NCBI GenBank assembly: GCA_003427395.1
Contig: BFEA01000166.1
Coordinates: 1,707,148-1,738,869, forward strand
Direction: 5' to 3'
DNA length: 31,722 bases
Source: Chara braunii
Taxonomy: Eukaryota; Streptophyta; Charophyceae; Charales; Characeae
Under the pieces are notes generated by a model that saw only the letters and a list, made by a program, of their open reading frames with translations, was not told the DNA's origin and made no database searches. The number at the start of each line of letters is the position of its first letter. Position 1 is the first letter of the stretch. Below are positions 8,487 to 17,007 of this stretch, in pieces. Position numbers and translations under genes: made by a program.

Positions 8487-9250
8487 CACACCATTGCCCC
8501 CGCCTTCAAAAAATTCTCTGGATTACGCATTGTGGATGTGGCACACAGTCACAGCGGAGGCTGGTTCGAAGGATAGGTGGGGCCTTGGAAATTTGGAGCA
8601 GTACCACCCTCCTCACGGACATGAGGGCGGCTCTGTGTACCTGCTTCGCTCTTCAGACCAGGCCACCCACTTGCTGGTCTATCTCACATCGAAACCATTG
8701 GAAAATAACTGCCTCCTTCATGTCAGGCAGCTCCTGGATTCTGGGATTTTGAGGAAGAGACTGGGCTGAAAAAAAACAGAAAACCAAATGAAGGCCAACG
8801 AGTCTTCTTTCAAAAACAAGTATACCAATCTATACTCAAAAACTCTTTCCAAAATGAAGTTAAAATACACACAGTAGCACTTTCGAGAATGCGTCGAGCT
8901 GCAATTATGGCCAGACCTGGATGAGCCTGACTGCAATCACGTCCAGAGCTTTGCGGAAAATGTCAAAGTGTGAGTATGCCCTGGCTGTCTGTACGAGATG
9001 CACAAACGGCTGCTCTACTGGCTGGAAGTGCGGGAAAAAGCCGTTTGGTTATTTTTATTTTTGTTTTTTTTTTCATTTTCTTACTGTGCATGTTTTGATA
9101 CTGCAAACGATCTGGATGCATGTGGCCTCAATCACGGTAGCCCTGGGATGTATGTTCCCACAAATGCACCCACAGATTAGCAGGGGAAAAAACAAGGTCA
9201 TCATGTGGGTCGCAATCATATTCATCAACGAAGTCAGTGGGGGAGGTACT
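8487..9250. other. Unassigned stretch
   Basis: No family recognised. AGTGTGAGTATGCCCTGGCTG at 8968 resembles CTGTGAGTACGCCCTTCGAG at 16029, with similar upstream words, indicating a diverged repeat pair of about 100 bp (8890-8990 and 15950-16050). A T-rich patch lies at 9048-9080. Confidence 0.4.
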
Positions 9251-9257
9251 TTTTGTT

Positions 9258-9392
9258 TTTCAAACAAATGCTCCAATCTATTCGTGGGGAGCAGCACGTG
9301 CTGGGAACCGGGCCCAGCGTCCCATATCGAATTGTACAGATCATTGAGAAAATTTGAGATCATTTGAGATACCGGGGTCATTACCCGGCTTC
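9258..9392 (-). mobile_element. S1 retroposon-like repeat, minus copy
   Basis: The reverse complement contains AGCCGAAGCC, GGTAATG, GGTATCTCAAA, then GGGACGCTGGGCCCGGTTCC, CAGCACGTGCTGCTCCCCAC and GAATAGATTGGAGCAT. It aligns throughout with 20191-20320 on the plus strand. Its A tail is short and degenerate (TTTTTGTTTTTC at 9249-9260 on the plus strand). Confidence 0.85.
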
Positions 9393-9464
9393 GGCTGAGA
9401 TCAGTCTGTGAATATCTAATGACCTATTAAGGAACTACTCATGCAATAGGTTGCCACAGAGGTC

Positions 9465-9775
9465 CTACGAATGCTCACAACCCTCAGGATCCCTAACAAG
9501 CCCTTCTAAGACTTTCCAACACAGTCTTACTCCCTGCTGAGCTCTTCCAGGCCTCATGCCCCCACCCTGCTGGGTTACAGGGCAACACAACTCGCCCCAG
9601 CTCCGACCAGCGTCGTCCCAGCAGCAAACCTTGGCTGTCCCTTCGGATGCCCACCCCAAAGCATCCCCAGATCTCTCTACCAGGCCTCACGCTCCTGCAT
9701 CAGCAGGTTACAGGGCAACACCCCAGCACCGGCCAGTGTCGTTCTGGCATCGAACAGCCGCAGATCACTGAGTAT
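9465..9775 (-). repeat. S2 repeat, two tandem units, minus orientation
   Basis: GGGTTACAGGGCAACAC and GGTTACAGGGCAACACC, each following TCATGCCCCCACC- or TCACGCTCCTGC-like text and followed by a CGACCAGCGTCGT or CGGCCAGTGTCGT word, mark two units of about 140 bp. The reverse complement matches 19780-20065. The minus frames across it are repeat-borne and not considered genes. Confidence 0.75.
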
Positions 9776-10001
9776 AACCGCTTTAAAACCGCCTAGGATG
9801 GGTTGCTAAAGGGAGGTACTACTACAATGCACCCTCATAATATGAGAATACTAGAGGTATTTCTGGTCATATGCATCCATACTGAGGGTGCGTTGTGTTC
9901 CGGGGGAGACGGTAGTGTCATTATGTCCTTGTTCTGAGGGTAGCAGAGGTCTGAGATTTTTGAGGTTGGTTCAATTACATAGGTTTGGGGGCAGTGGTGG
10001 T
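9776..10001. other. Unassigned, ends in a TTAA-family palindrome
   Basis: No gene or repeat recognised until the perfect 16-base palindrome GGTGGTTTAAACCACC (9996-10011), which joins a right-facing end to the left end of the next element. Confidence 0.5.
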
Positions 10002-10258
10002 TTAAACCACCAGTACATTTCCCAGCTATGTTTTCAAAGTTGCCGCTTGAATGCTCCCACGACTTTTGGGGTTCGGCCACCAGAGTAAAATGGCTGGCGG
10101 GCACCAGCCAGAAGGAGGCACTTTTGGAGTTCGGCCACCAGAGTAAAATGGCTGGCGGGCACCAGCCAGAAGGAGGCACGCGCCCGTTCTTTTCTTTTTG
10201 GCGCACAGGGCATGTCCGGTCCCCAACAAAAAGGATGCCTCGGAAGTACTGGTGGTTT
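10002..10258. mobile_element. TTAA-family MITE with internal 58-bp tandem duplication
   Basis: The left end TTAAACCACCAGTACATTTC (10002-10021) is followed by the subterminal word CCCAGCTAT. The right end GGAAGTACTGGTGGTTT (10242-10258) is its inverse. Inside, units 10063-10120 and 10121-10178 are nearly identical (one difference seen) and each contains GGCTGGCGGGCACCAGCC, able to form a six-pair hairpin. The right flank reads TTCG instead of TTAA. Immediately right is an S1 copy. Confidence 0.85.
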
Positions 10259-10261
10259 CGA

Positions 10262-10447
10262 CCAGGGGTAATCAATGCTGACGGGATACTCTCATGTCTT
10301 TTTCAAGAACGTCATGATTGTACAGTGACGCTGGACCCGTTTCCAGCAGGTGCAGCTCCCAACCTATGGATAGAGCAACCAGGGATGGTTTCTAGAGGGG
10401 GCTGCTCATACCACTTCCTCTAGTGGAGGTCACTGGCTTTCCCATTG

Positions 10448-10479
<32 letters not shown>
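10262..10479 (+). mobile_element. S1 retroposon-like repeat, plus copy with poly(A)
   Basis: GGGGTAATCAATG, GTGACGCTGGACCCGTTTCC, AGCAGGTGCAGCTCCC and TATGGATAGAGCAACC parallel the S1 core in order. A pure A run ends the copy (10448-10479). The copy carries about 75 extra bases between core and tail. It sits directly beside the MITE's right end. Confidence 0.7.
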
Positions 10480-10482
<3 letters not shown>

Positions 10483-10740
10483 TTCCCTGGTGCCACCAAA
10501 GAGACATATTGACCATTTTCTGAGAGTCTGAATCAGGTTCACATTTCCCCTTGGGACCTTGGGTGCATTTACCACTGTCAGAACCCGAGTCACAACTCCG
10601 TGAGAGAGCTCAAGGGGAATTGTGAGGGTAACTCACTTTTTGGAGACAGTCTGCTGCTCCGAGGAGACCCCAGAATTTCAGGGTTGTTCACATTGCTGAA
10701 TCTGCCTCCCTTTACGAGGAGCACCACCTGCTACCAACCA
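10480..10740. other. Mostly unassigned; contains a decayed S1 fragment
   Basis: ACGAGGAGCACCACCTGCTACC (10714-10735, shown only in part here as key words GAGGAGCACC and ACCTGCT) followed by AGGGCTAGTGTCCC resembles the minus-strand S1 core. The rest shows no recognisable feature. Confidence 0.4.
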
Positions 10741-10958
10741 GGGCTAGTGTCCCTTTACGATTAGTCATTTCACGAAGTACTTCAGCCATCAGCCACGGCG
10801 AGGCCACACTATAGGATGTTACAATCATCCTCATGATAGTGCCTCGGCAGGGCTAGTGTCCCTTCACGATTAGTCATTTCACAAAGTACTTCAGCCATCA
10901 GCCACGGCGAGGCCACACTATAGGATGTTACAATCATCCTCATGATAGTGCCTCGGCA
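10741..10958. repeat. Recent 109-bp tandem duplication
   Basis: Units 10741-10849 and 10850-10958 differ at two positions that I can see (T/C near 10755/10864 and G/A near 10773/10882). Each contains an imperfect inverted repeat around ACTATAGGATG and CATGATAGT. The first bases (GGGCTAGTGTCCC) are the edge of the S1-like fragment on the left. Confidence 0.95.
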
Positions 10959-11201
10959 ATGATGTTTGCGGGAAAAAATAGAAAAGAAAAAGAAAGGAGA
11001 AAGCACCTTTGCTGAGTCTTCGGCGCTGGATGAGAATTTCAAGAAAATGAAAAAGGAGAAAAATGCGCCCCTATGAGGTTGACAGAGGACATCATGCTCT
11101 TTTAGAGCCTCCTTGCCTGCTGATGCACAAATGGATAGACAGAATAGGTGCCTAGGAGGAAGTAGGATCAAGCAAAACCTAAGGGCTGGCTCAAATTTTG
11201 A
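10959..11201. other. Unassigned A-rich stretch
   Basis: AGAAAAAGAAAGGAGAAAG and AAGAAAATGAAAAAGGAG patches lie between 10975 and 11060. No gene was recognised. Confidence 0.4.
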
Positions 11202-11254
11202 ACCCCCTCCCCCCNCCCCCACCCCCCCTCCCCCCTCTCCCCTCCCCTCCCTGG
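11202..11254. repeat. C-rich low-complexity tract with one N
   Basis: Runs of C interrupted by A/T, with an ambiguous base at 11215. Length is probably unreliable. Confidence 0.95.
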
Positions 11255-11281
11255 GGGTTTAAATTATAAGTCTAGTTTTTT

Positions 11282-11359
11282 CAGTCTCCGTGGCATCGCT
11301 TGCACAGGGGCCATGGCAATCTTCGTATTGTTCTAATTTTAACTGATATCCCAAAGGAC
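11282..11359 (-). pseudogene. U6 snRNA-like sequence (probable pseudogene)
   Basis: Read on the minus strand it begins GTCCTTTGGGATATCAG, like the GTCC-TTCGGGGACATCCG start of plant U6. It then has TTAAAATTAGAACAATAC, a GAAGATTGCC block, and ATGGCCCCTGTGCAAGCGATG, which corresponds to the highly conserved U6 stretch ATGGCCCCTGCGCAAGGATG. The invariant ACAGAGA box that pairs with the 5' splice site is damaged: two to three bases are missing, leaving ATACGAAGA. The AGC triad region reads GCC. The 3' end is followed on this strand by AAAAAA, not the T run expected of a pol III terminator, so a retroposed copy is possible. No TATA box was seen at about -25. Confidence 0.85.
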
Positions 11360-11380
11360 ATCAATCTACTTTTAGCCTTC

Positions 11381-11483
11381 TTCATTTATTGGCTGTTTCA
11401 GAATACTCTGCTTCATTTTGCTACAATTACAATTCATTTATTGGCTGTTTAAAAATCCTCTGCTTCATTTTGCTACAAATACA
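11381..11483. repeat. Tandem duplication, period 52 bp
   Basis: Units starting at 11381 and 11433 both read TTCATTTATTGGCTGTTT, then CTCTGCTTCATTTTGCTACA. Four or five differences were counted. They lie immediately upstream (minus-strand sense) of the U6-like copy. Confidence 0.9.
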
Positions 11484-12199
11484 ATCATGATGAAAACTTG
11501 TGAGCAGCATACATATGGCGACCCCGCAATCAGCAGATACGACAAAGCAATGATTGATCACACCCACACACGAATTGACAACGCTGAAGTCTCTCAATAG
11601 GCGGCTATCTCGTAGGGCTTAGGCAGGACTCGACTACCGTCAGCATGTTTTGCTCAGTGGGGAAGTTTCACTTGATTCAATCTTCCACAAATTGAAGGTA
11701 GTATTTTACTACGGAGGTAAGAAGCCCTCTTCCTCAACAAATATCACTTCTCTGCTCTCGCTGTTCTCACTACCAGCCTAGGTGATTACCTACATTATCC
11801 ACTACTCCAGCTACACTACACCGAATTTTATATATATAATATATATATATACATACATAAATATACTGTCGTCAAGGACAGCCTCATTCTTGAGCTTTTC
11901 CCTGTGTTTAACACCTTCCCCTTCACTCTGCCTCTCTCACAGNGTGCAAGTGGGCTGTTATGGCATACGGGGATGGGGGCAGCTCGCGCTCAACTTCATC
12001 AACGTGGCGAGCCTTACACGTGAGAGGCACAGTGGAGGTGGAGTTCAAAGAAGAATGAGAAATTTAATGGTGTCAATCTGCCCTTGTTTTTTTCTTTTTG
12101 TTTTTGTTTTTCTTTTTATTTTTGCATGTTATCACTGTGCCCGTTTTTTGCTTTTATTCTTTGTTCCGCAAAGTGCGCTCTTTTAGTTTGTAGTGATGT
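11484..12199. other. Unassigned, AT-rich with an ambiguous base
   Basis: Contains a TA-rich patch (11827-11862) and an N at 11943 next to CTCTCTCACAG. T-rich text lies at 12087-12150. A 134-codon plus frame crossing the N shows no domain. Confidence 0.45.
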
Positions 12200-12402
12200 G
12201 ACAATATATATATTGTCAAACAGGACTGCCCGGTGAACCGTAGGCAGAGAGGGAGAAGAGGACAACAGACGAGGGGCTGTGACAAACTGTTTCATCGAAG
12301 TTTCACCGACTCATATATATATATATCATCAAACAGAACTGCCCGGTAAACCATACCAAGGCAGAGAGGGAGAAGACGACAACCAAACGAGGGGCTGCCC
12401 TG
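12200..12402. repeat. Direct repeat pair with AT palindrome
   Basis: The perfect palindrome GACAATATATATATTGTC is at 12200-12217. Two units (from about 12203 and 12313) share ATATATAT, ATCAAACAGGACTGCCCGG-like text, GGCAGAGAGGGAGAAGA and ACGAGGGGCTG. The period is about 112 bp with indels. Confidence 0.85.
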
Positions 12403-12734
12403 ACTTTTTCTTTTTTTCTTTGAAGTAGAGATGCATGTGTTGTGCTCATTTGCTCGGTTCAATCACCTCCTTCTGAGATGTTGTAGCCTCTTCACAACTC
12501 TCTGCTAGATTTGTCCTTGCTCTTGGCACGCCCTATGTCTTTGTACGGGAACATGAAATATCAACTGGTTTCCTGGGATTACAATCCAAGATTTAGCGGG
12601 CTGCGATGGCGACCTGTGGCAGAATAAACAGTGTTGCAATAAACACTTTTCTAAGTTTCTTCGTCATGCAAATGCTAATCCACATCAGGTTGTTGTGGGG
12701 TGATAATGTGCCAAAGGGATTGAACTGCGGTGCT
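12403..12734. other. Unassigned stretch
   Basis: No repeat or gene recognised. A T-rich patch lies at 12405-12423. Confidence 0.4.
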
Positions 12735-12915
12735 TTAAACCACCAGTACTTCCTAAAGTCATGCCCGTTAACAAGCCACTATACTTCCTAAAGTCATGCC
12801 CGTTAACAAGCCACTCTTTTAGGAAACTTAGGAGCGCCCAAATTCATCCGACTAGAAATGTTTCTACTCTTCTTTTTTTCCACGGGAGATAGCTGGGCCA
12901 AGTACTGGTGGTTAA
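12735..12915. mobile_element. TTAA-family MITE, 181 bp, with internal 35-bp repeat
   Basis: TTAA at 12735-12738 leads into ACCACCAGTACTTCC. The right end CCAAGTACTGGTGG is followed by TTAA (12912-12915). The word TACTTCCTAAAGTCATGCCC and its continuation occurs twice (12747-12780 and 12782-12815). GATAGCTGGGCC before the right end is the family's subterminal word in inverted form. Confidence 0.88.
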
Positions 12916-13144
12916 GAATTTTCATCTGTTCAACCTGGGTACCGCAGAAGGTCCCTAGGCAAAGGTGCAGCCTGAGAAGAGAGGGGCCCAGCGTGTTTGA
13001 AAAAGACCGGGCCAGACTGGTTGCGATATTGGTTGGGGTGTCTAAGCCCCAGCAGCCTGGACAACCAGCTCGGGAGTCTTCCGGAAGGCACTGTTCACCG
13101 GTCTGGCAAGGATTGTAGCGTCCAAACATAGGGGCCCGGAGAGG
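12916..13144. other. Unassigned, part of a spurious minus frame
   Basis: A 176-codon minus frame (12803-13333) runs across the MITE, this stretch and part of the tandem repeat to the right. No domain was recognised and the MITE is part of it, so it is not annotated as a gene. Confidence 0.4.
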
Positions 13145-13545
13145 CCAGGCTGCCAGCTGCACATTCAGGTCAGGCAGAAGCCTCCAGGCTGCTTGGTCGC
13201 ACAAGCGCATGTCGGGCAGCGCTAGCAGAAGCGCCTGTGACCGAGAGGCAAGAGCTCGGCAGCCATACCTGGGCTGGCCACCACAGAGAGGGAAAACAGG
13301 TGCAAAGTAGGGGTGGGTCCTTGGGAGGCGCAAAATTTATGTAGGGTGAGACTAGGCAGCCATCCGCACATTCAGGTCAGGCAGAAGCTGCCAGGCTGCT
13401 TGGTCGCACAAGTGCATGTCGGGCAGCGCTAGCAGAAGCGCCTGTGACCGAGAGGCCAGAGCTCAGCAGCCATAGCTGGGCTGGGCACCAGAGAGAGGGA
13501 AAAGAGGTGCAAATTAGGGGTGGGTCCTTCGAGGAAGGGAAAGGT
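13145..13545. repeat. Tandem duplication, period 207 bp
   Basis: The word ACATTCAGGTCAGGCAGAAG occurs at 13161 and 13368. Following text, including GCATGTCGGGCAGCGCTAGC and GGGGTGGGTCCTT, repeats in register. Identity is roughly 90% by eye over the shared part. Confidence 0.9.
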
Positions 13546-14285
13546 TGCACGGAGAGCGGGAACTGGGAGGCTAGGGTAGCTCATAGAGTAGATGACCACA
13601 TAGGCTGGTAGTGAGGACCGGGGAGCGCGGAGAACCATTTTGCTGTTGTATTGATTGTCGAGATACGATGCGACTCATGCGAGGGCTTTCATCGTCAAGC
13701 GACTTCAACATTGTCATTTCTTCTAGTTGCCTGGTTGCCACATGTGTACAGGTCATGAGGGTTCATTGTGCAGGTAAGTTCAAAAACAGATGCAATAAGG
13801 CACACACGAGTGCCTCCGAAGGCTGCGCTTGTATACAACTTAGTCCGTGGGTGGATGTAGACGGCCCTGCCTGCACCAGGTTAAATTCATTCTTTGTCGA
13901 ACCGTCTCCGTTTTGTAGCCATAGCTGGGAAAGGTACTCGTGGACTAAGTTCGGTAAATCGATCACGAGTTCAACCTTCAAATCCTGACGGAATCAGATC
14001 GATAGAATGAAGTTGGAGGCTACACTGTTAAAAACAGAACTTACTCATTGCCTTCCCAGCGGTCCCTAGAGCATATAACGCCCAACTGTCAGTGAAAAGT
14101 GAACATCTCCCCCTCACCAAGTGCATTTCGTCTCTCCTTCCTTAGTTTGGAGTTTTTAACCGTTTCTGGATTTGAGTGCGTCATTCTCAATCCTTAGACG
14201 CAGGGGCTATAATAAACTTCTTCGAGTTCTCTTCTCTTTGCATTCTTTTCCAATTTGAACAGACATCCGACCAGAAACAAGATCG
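13546..14285. other. Mostly unassigned; decayed TTAA-family end at 13922-13952
   Basis: CATAGCTGGGAAAGGTACTC followed by GTGGACTAA is a mutated right end with the subterminal AGCTGGGAAA word. A canonical-looking donor GTGCAG|GTAAGT is at 13770, and the plus frame before it (from 13611) is open, but no domain is recognisable and no partner acceptor was found. Confidence 0.4.
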
Positions 14286-14380
14286 AACATTCCTCTAAAA
14301 TTGAACCAAGAGCATTTCTAAAACAGAAAACATTCCTCTAAAATTGAACCAAGAGCATTTCTGTACAGAATCTATGCGTC
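14286..14380. repeat. Direct repeat, period ~42 bp
   Basis: ACATTCCTCTAAAATTGAACC and AAGAGCATTTCT occur in two adjacent units (from about 14288 and 14330). A weaker third AAGAACCCAGTGCATTTC copy is at 14436. Confidence 0.85.
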
Positions 14381-14467
14381 AAAAAGAAGTGACATGCCAA
14401 CTCATGTGTTTCTTCGAAGACGAAAAATTGAAACAAAGAACCCAGTGCATTTCTAAAACAATTCAAC

Positions 14468-15172
14468 GTACGAGTTGCCAGATGTGCCTTGCCAAAAAAT
14501 GTTTCTTTCTCCAGAAACAAAAACACAAGAGTTCATCTACCAATCTATAGGGGTGTCTCCCCTCTCTCCCTCTCCCCCCCCCCCCTTCCTCCTTCTTATA
14601 GATTCTCCTCCGGAAAAAAAAAAGTAGTAATTCATCTACCAGGGGCATCAACCTCCCCGATAGAATTTCTTAAAAAAATGAACATATGCGTTGCCAGTCG
14701 TGCCTCGCCAAGTAATGTTTCGTCCTCCAGAAACAAAAAACACAAGTTCATCTACCAATCTATAGGGGTCTCCCTCCCCCCCCCCCCCCCCCCCGAACTC
14801 CCGCCTATAGAATCTCCCAAAAACCAAAAAAGGAGTAGTTCATCTACCAATCTATAGGGGCGTTAACCCCCCTGATAGAACCACAAACGGATGTTCGCAT
14901 TTGACAGCTGGCCGACACTATCTGTAGGCCCTACTGCCAGATCAGTGATCCCACACTCCTCAATGTTGAGGCAAATCCAAGAGAGACCTCGAAAAACAAA
15001 AAATGAAGTACATCTACCAATCTATACGGGAATTAACACCCCCCCCCCCCCCTCCCGATAGAACCAGAACGGGGTTGTGCATTTGACAGCTGGCCGACAC
15101 TATCTGTCGGCCCTGCTGCCAGATCAGCGATCCCACAATCGTCAACGTTGAGGCAAATCCAAGCGAGAAGAG
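14468..15172. repeat. Complex repeat cluster with foldable TTCATCTACCAATCTATAGGGG units
   Basis: CATCTACCAATCTATA(G/C)GGG occurs at about 14536, 14752, 14848 and 15010, with a weaker copy at 14631. Each is followed by a C run and then (G)ATAGAA(T/C)C, so CTATAGGGG can pair with CCCCTGATAG. A longer unit of about 168 bp repeats at 14838-15003 and 15004-15172. It carries GACAGCTGGCCGACACTATC and, in the second unit, GGCCGACA-CTATC-TGTCGGCC, a perfect 8-bp stem. A separate pair, GCCAGATGTGCCTTGCCAA and GCCAGTCGTGCCTCGCCAA, sits at 14476 and 14692. C runs of 12-17 bases are likely length-variable. Confidence 0.8.
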
Positions 15173-15177
15173 AACTT

Positions 15178-15352
15178 CCCTTTCTTTTTTTCTCTCTTTT
15201 TTTTTTTTTTTGAAGGACAGCCAGTCCCTAATAGACATACTTTCATGTGGCTGAATGGCATACAAATGTAACTTGCCCCTTTTTTTTCTTTTCACTTTCC
15301 TTTTATTTTTTGTGGGATGCCTTTTTTCTTTTCTTTTTTCTTTTTTCTTTTT
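15178..15352. repeat. T/C-rich low-complexity tract
   Basis: TTTTCTTTTC and T-run text occupies 15178-15211 and 15278-15352. The stretch between contains CATGTGGCTGAATGGCATAC (15244), one of four dispersed copies of the 136-bp monomer's start. Confidence 0.8.
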
Positions 15353-15490
15353 GAACAATGCTTTGGGTTGCTATTGGGGGTGACAGGAGCATCCACCAAT
15401 AGTAATCCTCCACCACTGGCTCCTGCACTACACAAATCATAATCCGATTTCTGATGCCATCAGATAACACAGTAATGCTAGGGGCTACCC
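15353..15490. other. Short diverged match to the 136-bp monomer
   Basis: TAATGCTAGGGGCTACCCC near 15471 resembles the end of the 136-bp monomer near 3230 and 3365. Nothing else was recognised. Confidence 0.4.
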
Positions 15491-15605
15491 CCTTATTTAA
15501 ACCACTAGTACTTCCAAAAGTGTGGCTGTAATCGAGCCGCGAAACGCTGGGCCGAACGGGCCTGGCAGCTCAGGTCCAAATTCATTCAGCCACGGGTATA
15601 TATTT
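15491..15605 (+). mobile_element. TTAA-family left end and interior, right end not found
   Basis: TTTAAACCACTAGTACTTCC (15498-15517) is followed by GGGCCGAACGGGCCTGGCAG and GGTCCAAATTCATTCAGCC, internal words shared with the copies at 8251 and 22300. Confidence 0.6.
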
Positions 15606-16184
15606 TAGCCACTGCCGATGTATGGGCGTGGTAAAAAAAAAAAAGAGACACATAGACACACTATCAAGAGCACAGGATGTACCAGTGAATGGAAATCCAA
15701 AACAACGAAGTATGGGGGCACTCTGGCACATCTCAGAGGCAACGGGCCTCGCTGCACTACAGACCGCTCTGCATGTATCTGGGTTGTATCTTGGCCTATA
15801 TACATTCTGGCTGATGCAAGGTTCTGAATGAGATCCATGTACATCTCAAATTTTGTGGAGTGGAGCGATGCCCAAAGACAAAATACCCAAAAAACTTCCT
15901 ACAACTGATGTTCCATCTGTAGTCAATGCATCAAACCTATGGAACCCGCAGCAACTCCGAGCATAATTGCGGTCACATACATCCAGGAACTGCTGTAATA
16001 ACAGTCAGATACATCCCGCAAAGTCCTACTGTGAGTACGCCCTTCGAGAGCAAGTAGCATCCTCACAGATGAGTCAGACTGCAACAACCTGCTCCAGAAG
16101 AACACCAGAAAAAAGGAAAATAAAATCAGAAAGAGGGCTAGTGTTGGAGCAGGCTACACCCAAATGGGGGAGAAGATGGGGGGG
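15606..16184. other. Unassigned stretch left of the gap
   Basis: An A run lies at 15632-15643. 15950-16050 is the diverged partner of 8890-8990. No gene recognised. Confidence 0.4.
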
Positions 16185-16217
16185 NNNNNNNNNNNNNNNN
16201 NNNNNNNNNNNNNNNNN
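16185..16217. other. Assembly gap (33 N)
   Basis: The gap lies within a G-rich context (GGGGG on each side), so the missing bases may be a homopolymer-rich or GC-rich stretch. Frames across it are meaningless. Confidence 0.99.
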
Positions 16218-16266
16218 GGGGGCATATATACAGCCCATGTGGCTGAATGGTATCCACATGTGACTG
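16218..16266. repeat. Dispersed fragment of the 136-bp monomer
   Basis: CATGTGGCTGAATGGTATCC ... CACATGTGACTGTTAA matches the units at 3144, 3280 and 15245. The TTAA at its end is where the next TTAA-family element begins. Confidence 0.6.
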
Positions 16267-16434
16267 TTAAACCACCAGTACCTCTACCAGTGTACCGCCG
16301 CGGGGCGTTCATGTTAATGCCCCACGATTTTTGGAAGCTTCGCAGCCGTTCAGATTTTACATCTACGGCCAACGTCTCCGAAAGTGGCGGGGAGGAAGTT
16401 GTGACCATACAACTGGTAGGTACTGGAGGTTTAA
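16267..16434. mobile_element. TTAA-family MITE, 168 bp
   Basis: TTAAACCACCAGTACCT (16267-16283) pairs with AGGTACTGGAGGTTTAA (16418-16434), one mismatch. TTAA is at both ends. The left TTAA also closes a 136-bp monomer fragment, so the insertion target can be inferred. Confidence 0.88.
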
Positions 16435-16700
16435 ACCACTTGTGCTTCATAGCTTTTTATGAGGAGACTGCAGTGCTGCACCGAGAGCCGGTGCTTGTTA
16501 TACCAAATTCAGTTGATGTATCCGACTGGAATTCCGTATTGAGACCATTACAATGGGCTGCCTTTTTAACAACCAATTGTGCTTCATAGCTTTCTACAAG
16601 GAGGCTGCACTGAGAGCCAGTGCTTGTTATATCAAATTCACACCATGTTTGTCAGCAAAGTATCCGACTGGAAAGACGTCTCGAAACCATTACTGGAAGA
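16429..16700. repeat. Tandem repeat, period ~133 bp
   Basis: TTGTGCTTCATAGCTTT, GCACTGAGAGCC/GCACCGAGAGCC, GTGCTTGTTATA and GTATCCGACTGGAA recur in order in units from about 16440 and 16574. The first is preceded by TTTAAACCAC and the second by TTTTTAACAACC, both degenerate TTAA-family ends, so an end may be included in the duplicated unit. Confidence 0.75.
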
Positions 16701-16875
16701 CGGTACGGTGGTGCACTAGTTGCTGTGATGAATGTGTGCTATTTTGTGCGTTATCTTGCCGCTGCAGACTTGCAAGTGGGTAACATGACCTTCGTGGATG
16801 TGGTTACGGTATTCTTAGTGAGTACATGCAGGATGGAGTCTGCCAGGATGAACTAAGGAGCTTGCTGGCACTTCA
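16701..16875. other. Unassigned stretch
   Basis: Open frames exist (to 16856) without recognised domains. Confidence 0.35.
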
Positions 16876-17007
16876 CACGATAGTGTGGGTTCATCAATGG
16901 GAGACCAAGTTAGCAAGAGAGTGGTAGAGAATGCAGTGACGCACTATAGTGCGGGTTCATCAATGGGAGACCAAGTTAGCAAGAGGGTGGTAGATAATCC
17001 AGAGCAC
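16876..17007. repeat. 66-bp minisatellite, two units
   Basis: Units 16876-16941 and 16942-17007 share GTTCATCAATGGGAGACC and AAGTTAGCAAGAG. Because 66 is a multiple of three, the plus frame from 16885 contains a 22-residue repeat (GSSMGDQVSKRVV core). No independent evidence of translation. Confidence 0.9.

Noticed and set aside
12803-13333. 176-codon minus frame
   Set aside because: Spans a TTAA-family MITE and part of a 207-bp tandem repeat. No domain recognised.
14286-15172. CRISPR-like regularly spaced repeats
   Set aside because: Spacing is irregular, spacers are themselves repeated, homopolymer C runs vary and the context is eukaryotic.
16074-16589. Frames crossing the 33-N gap
   Set aside because: Residues over the gap are undefined.
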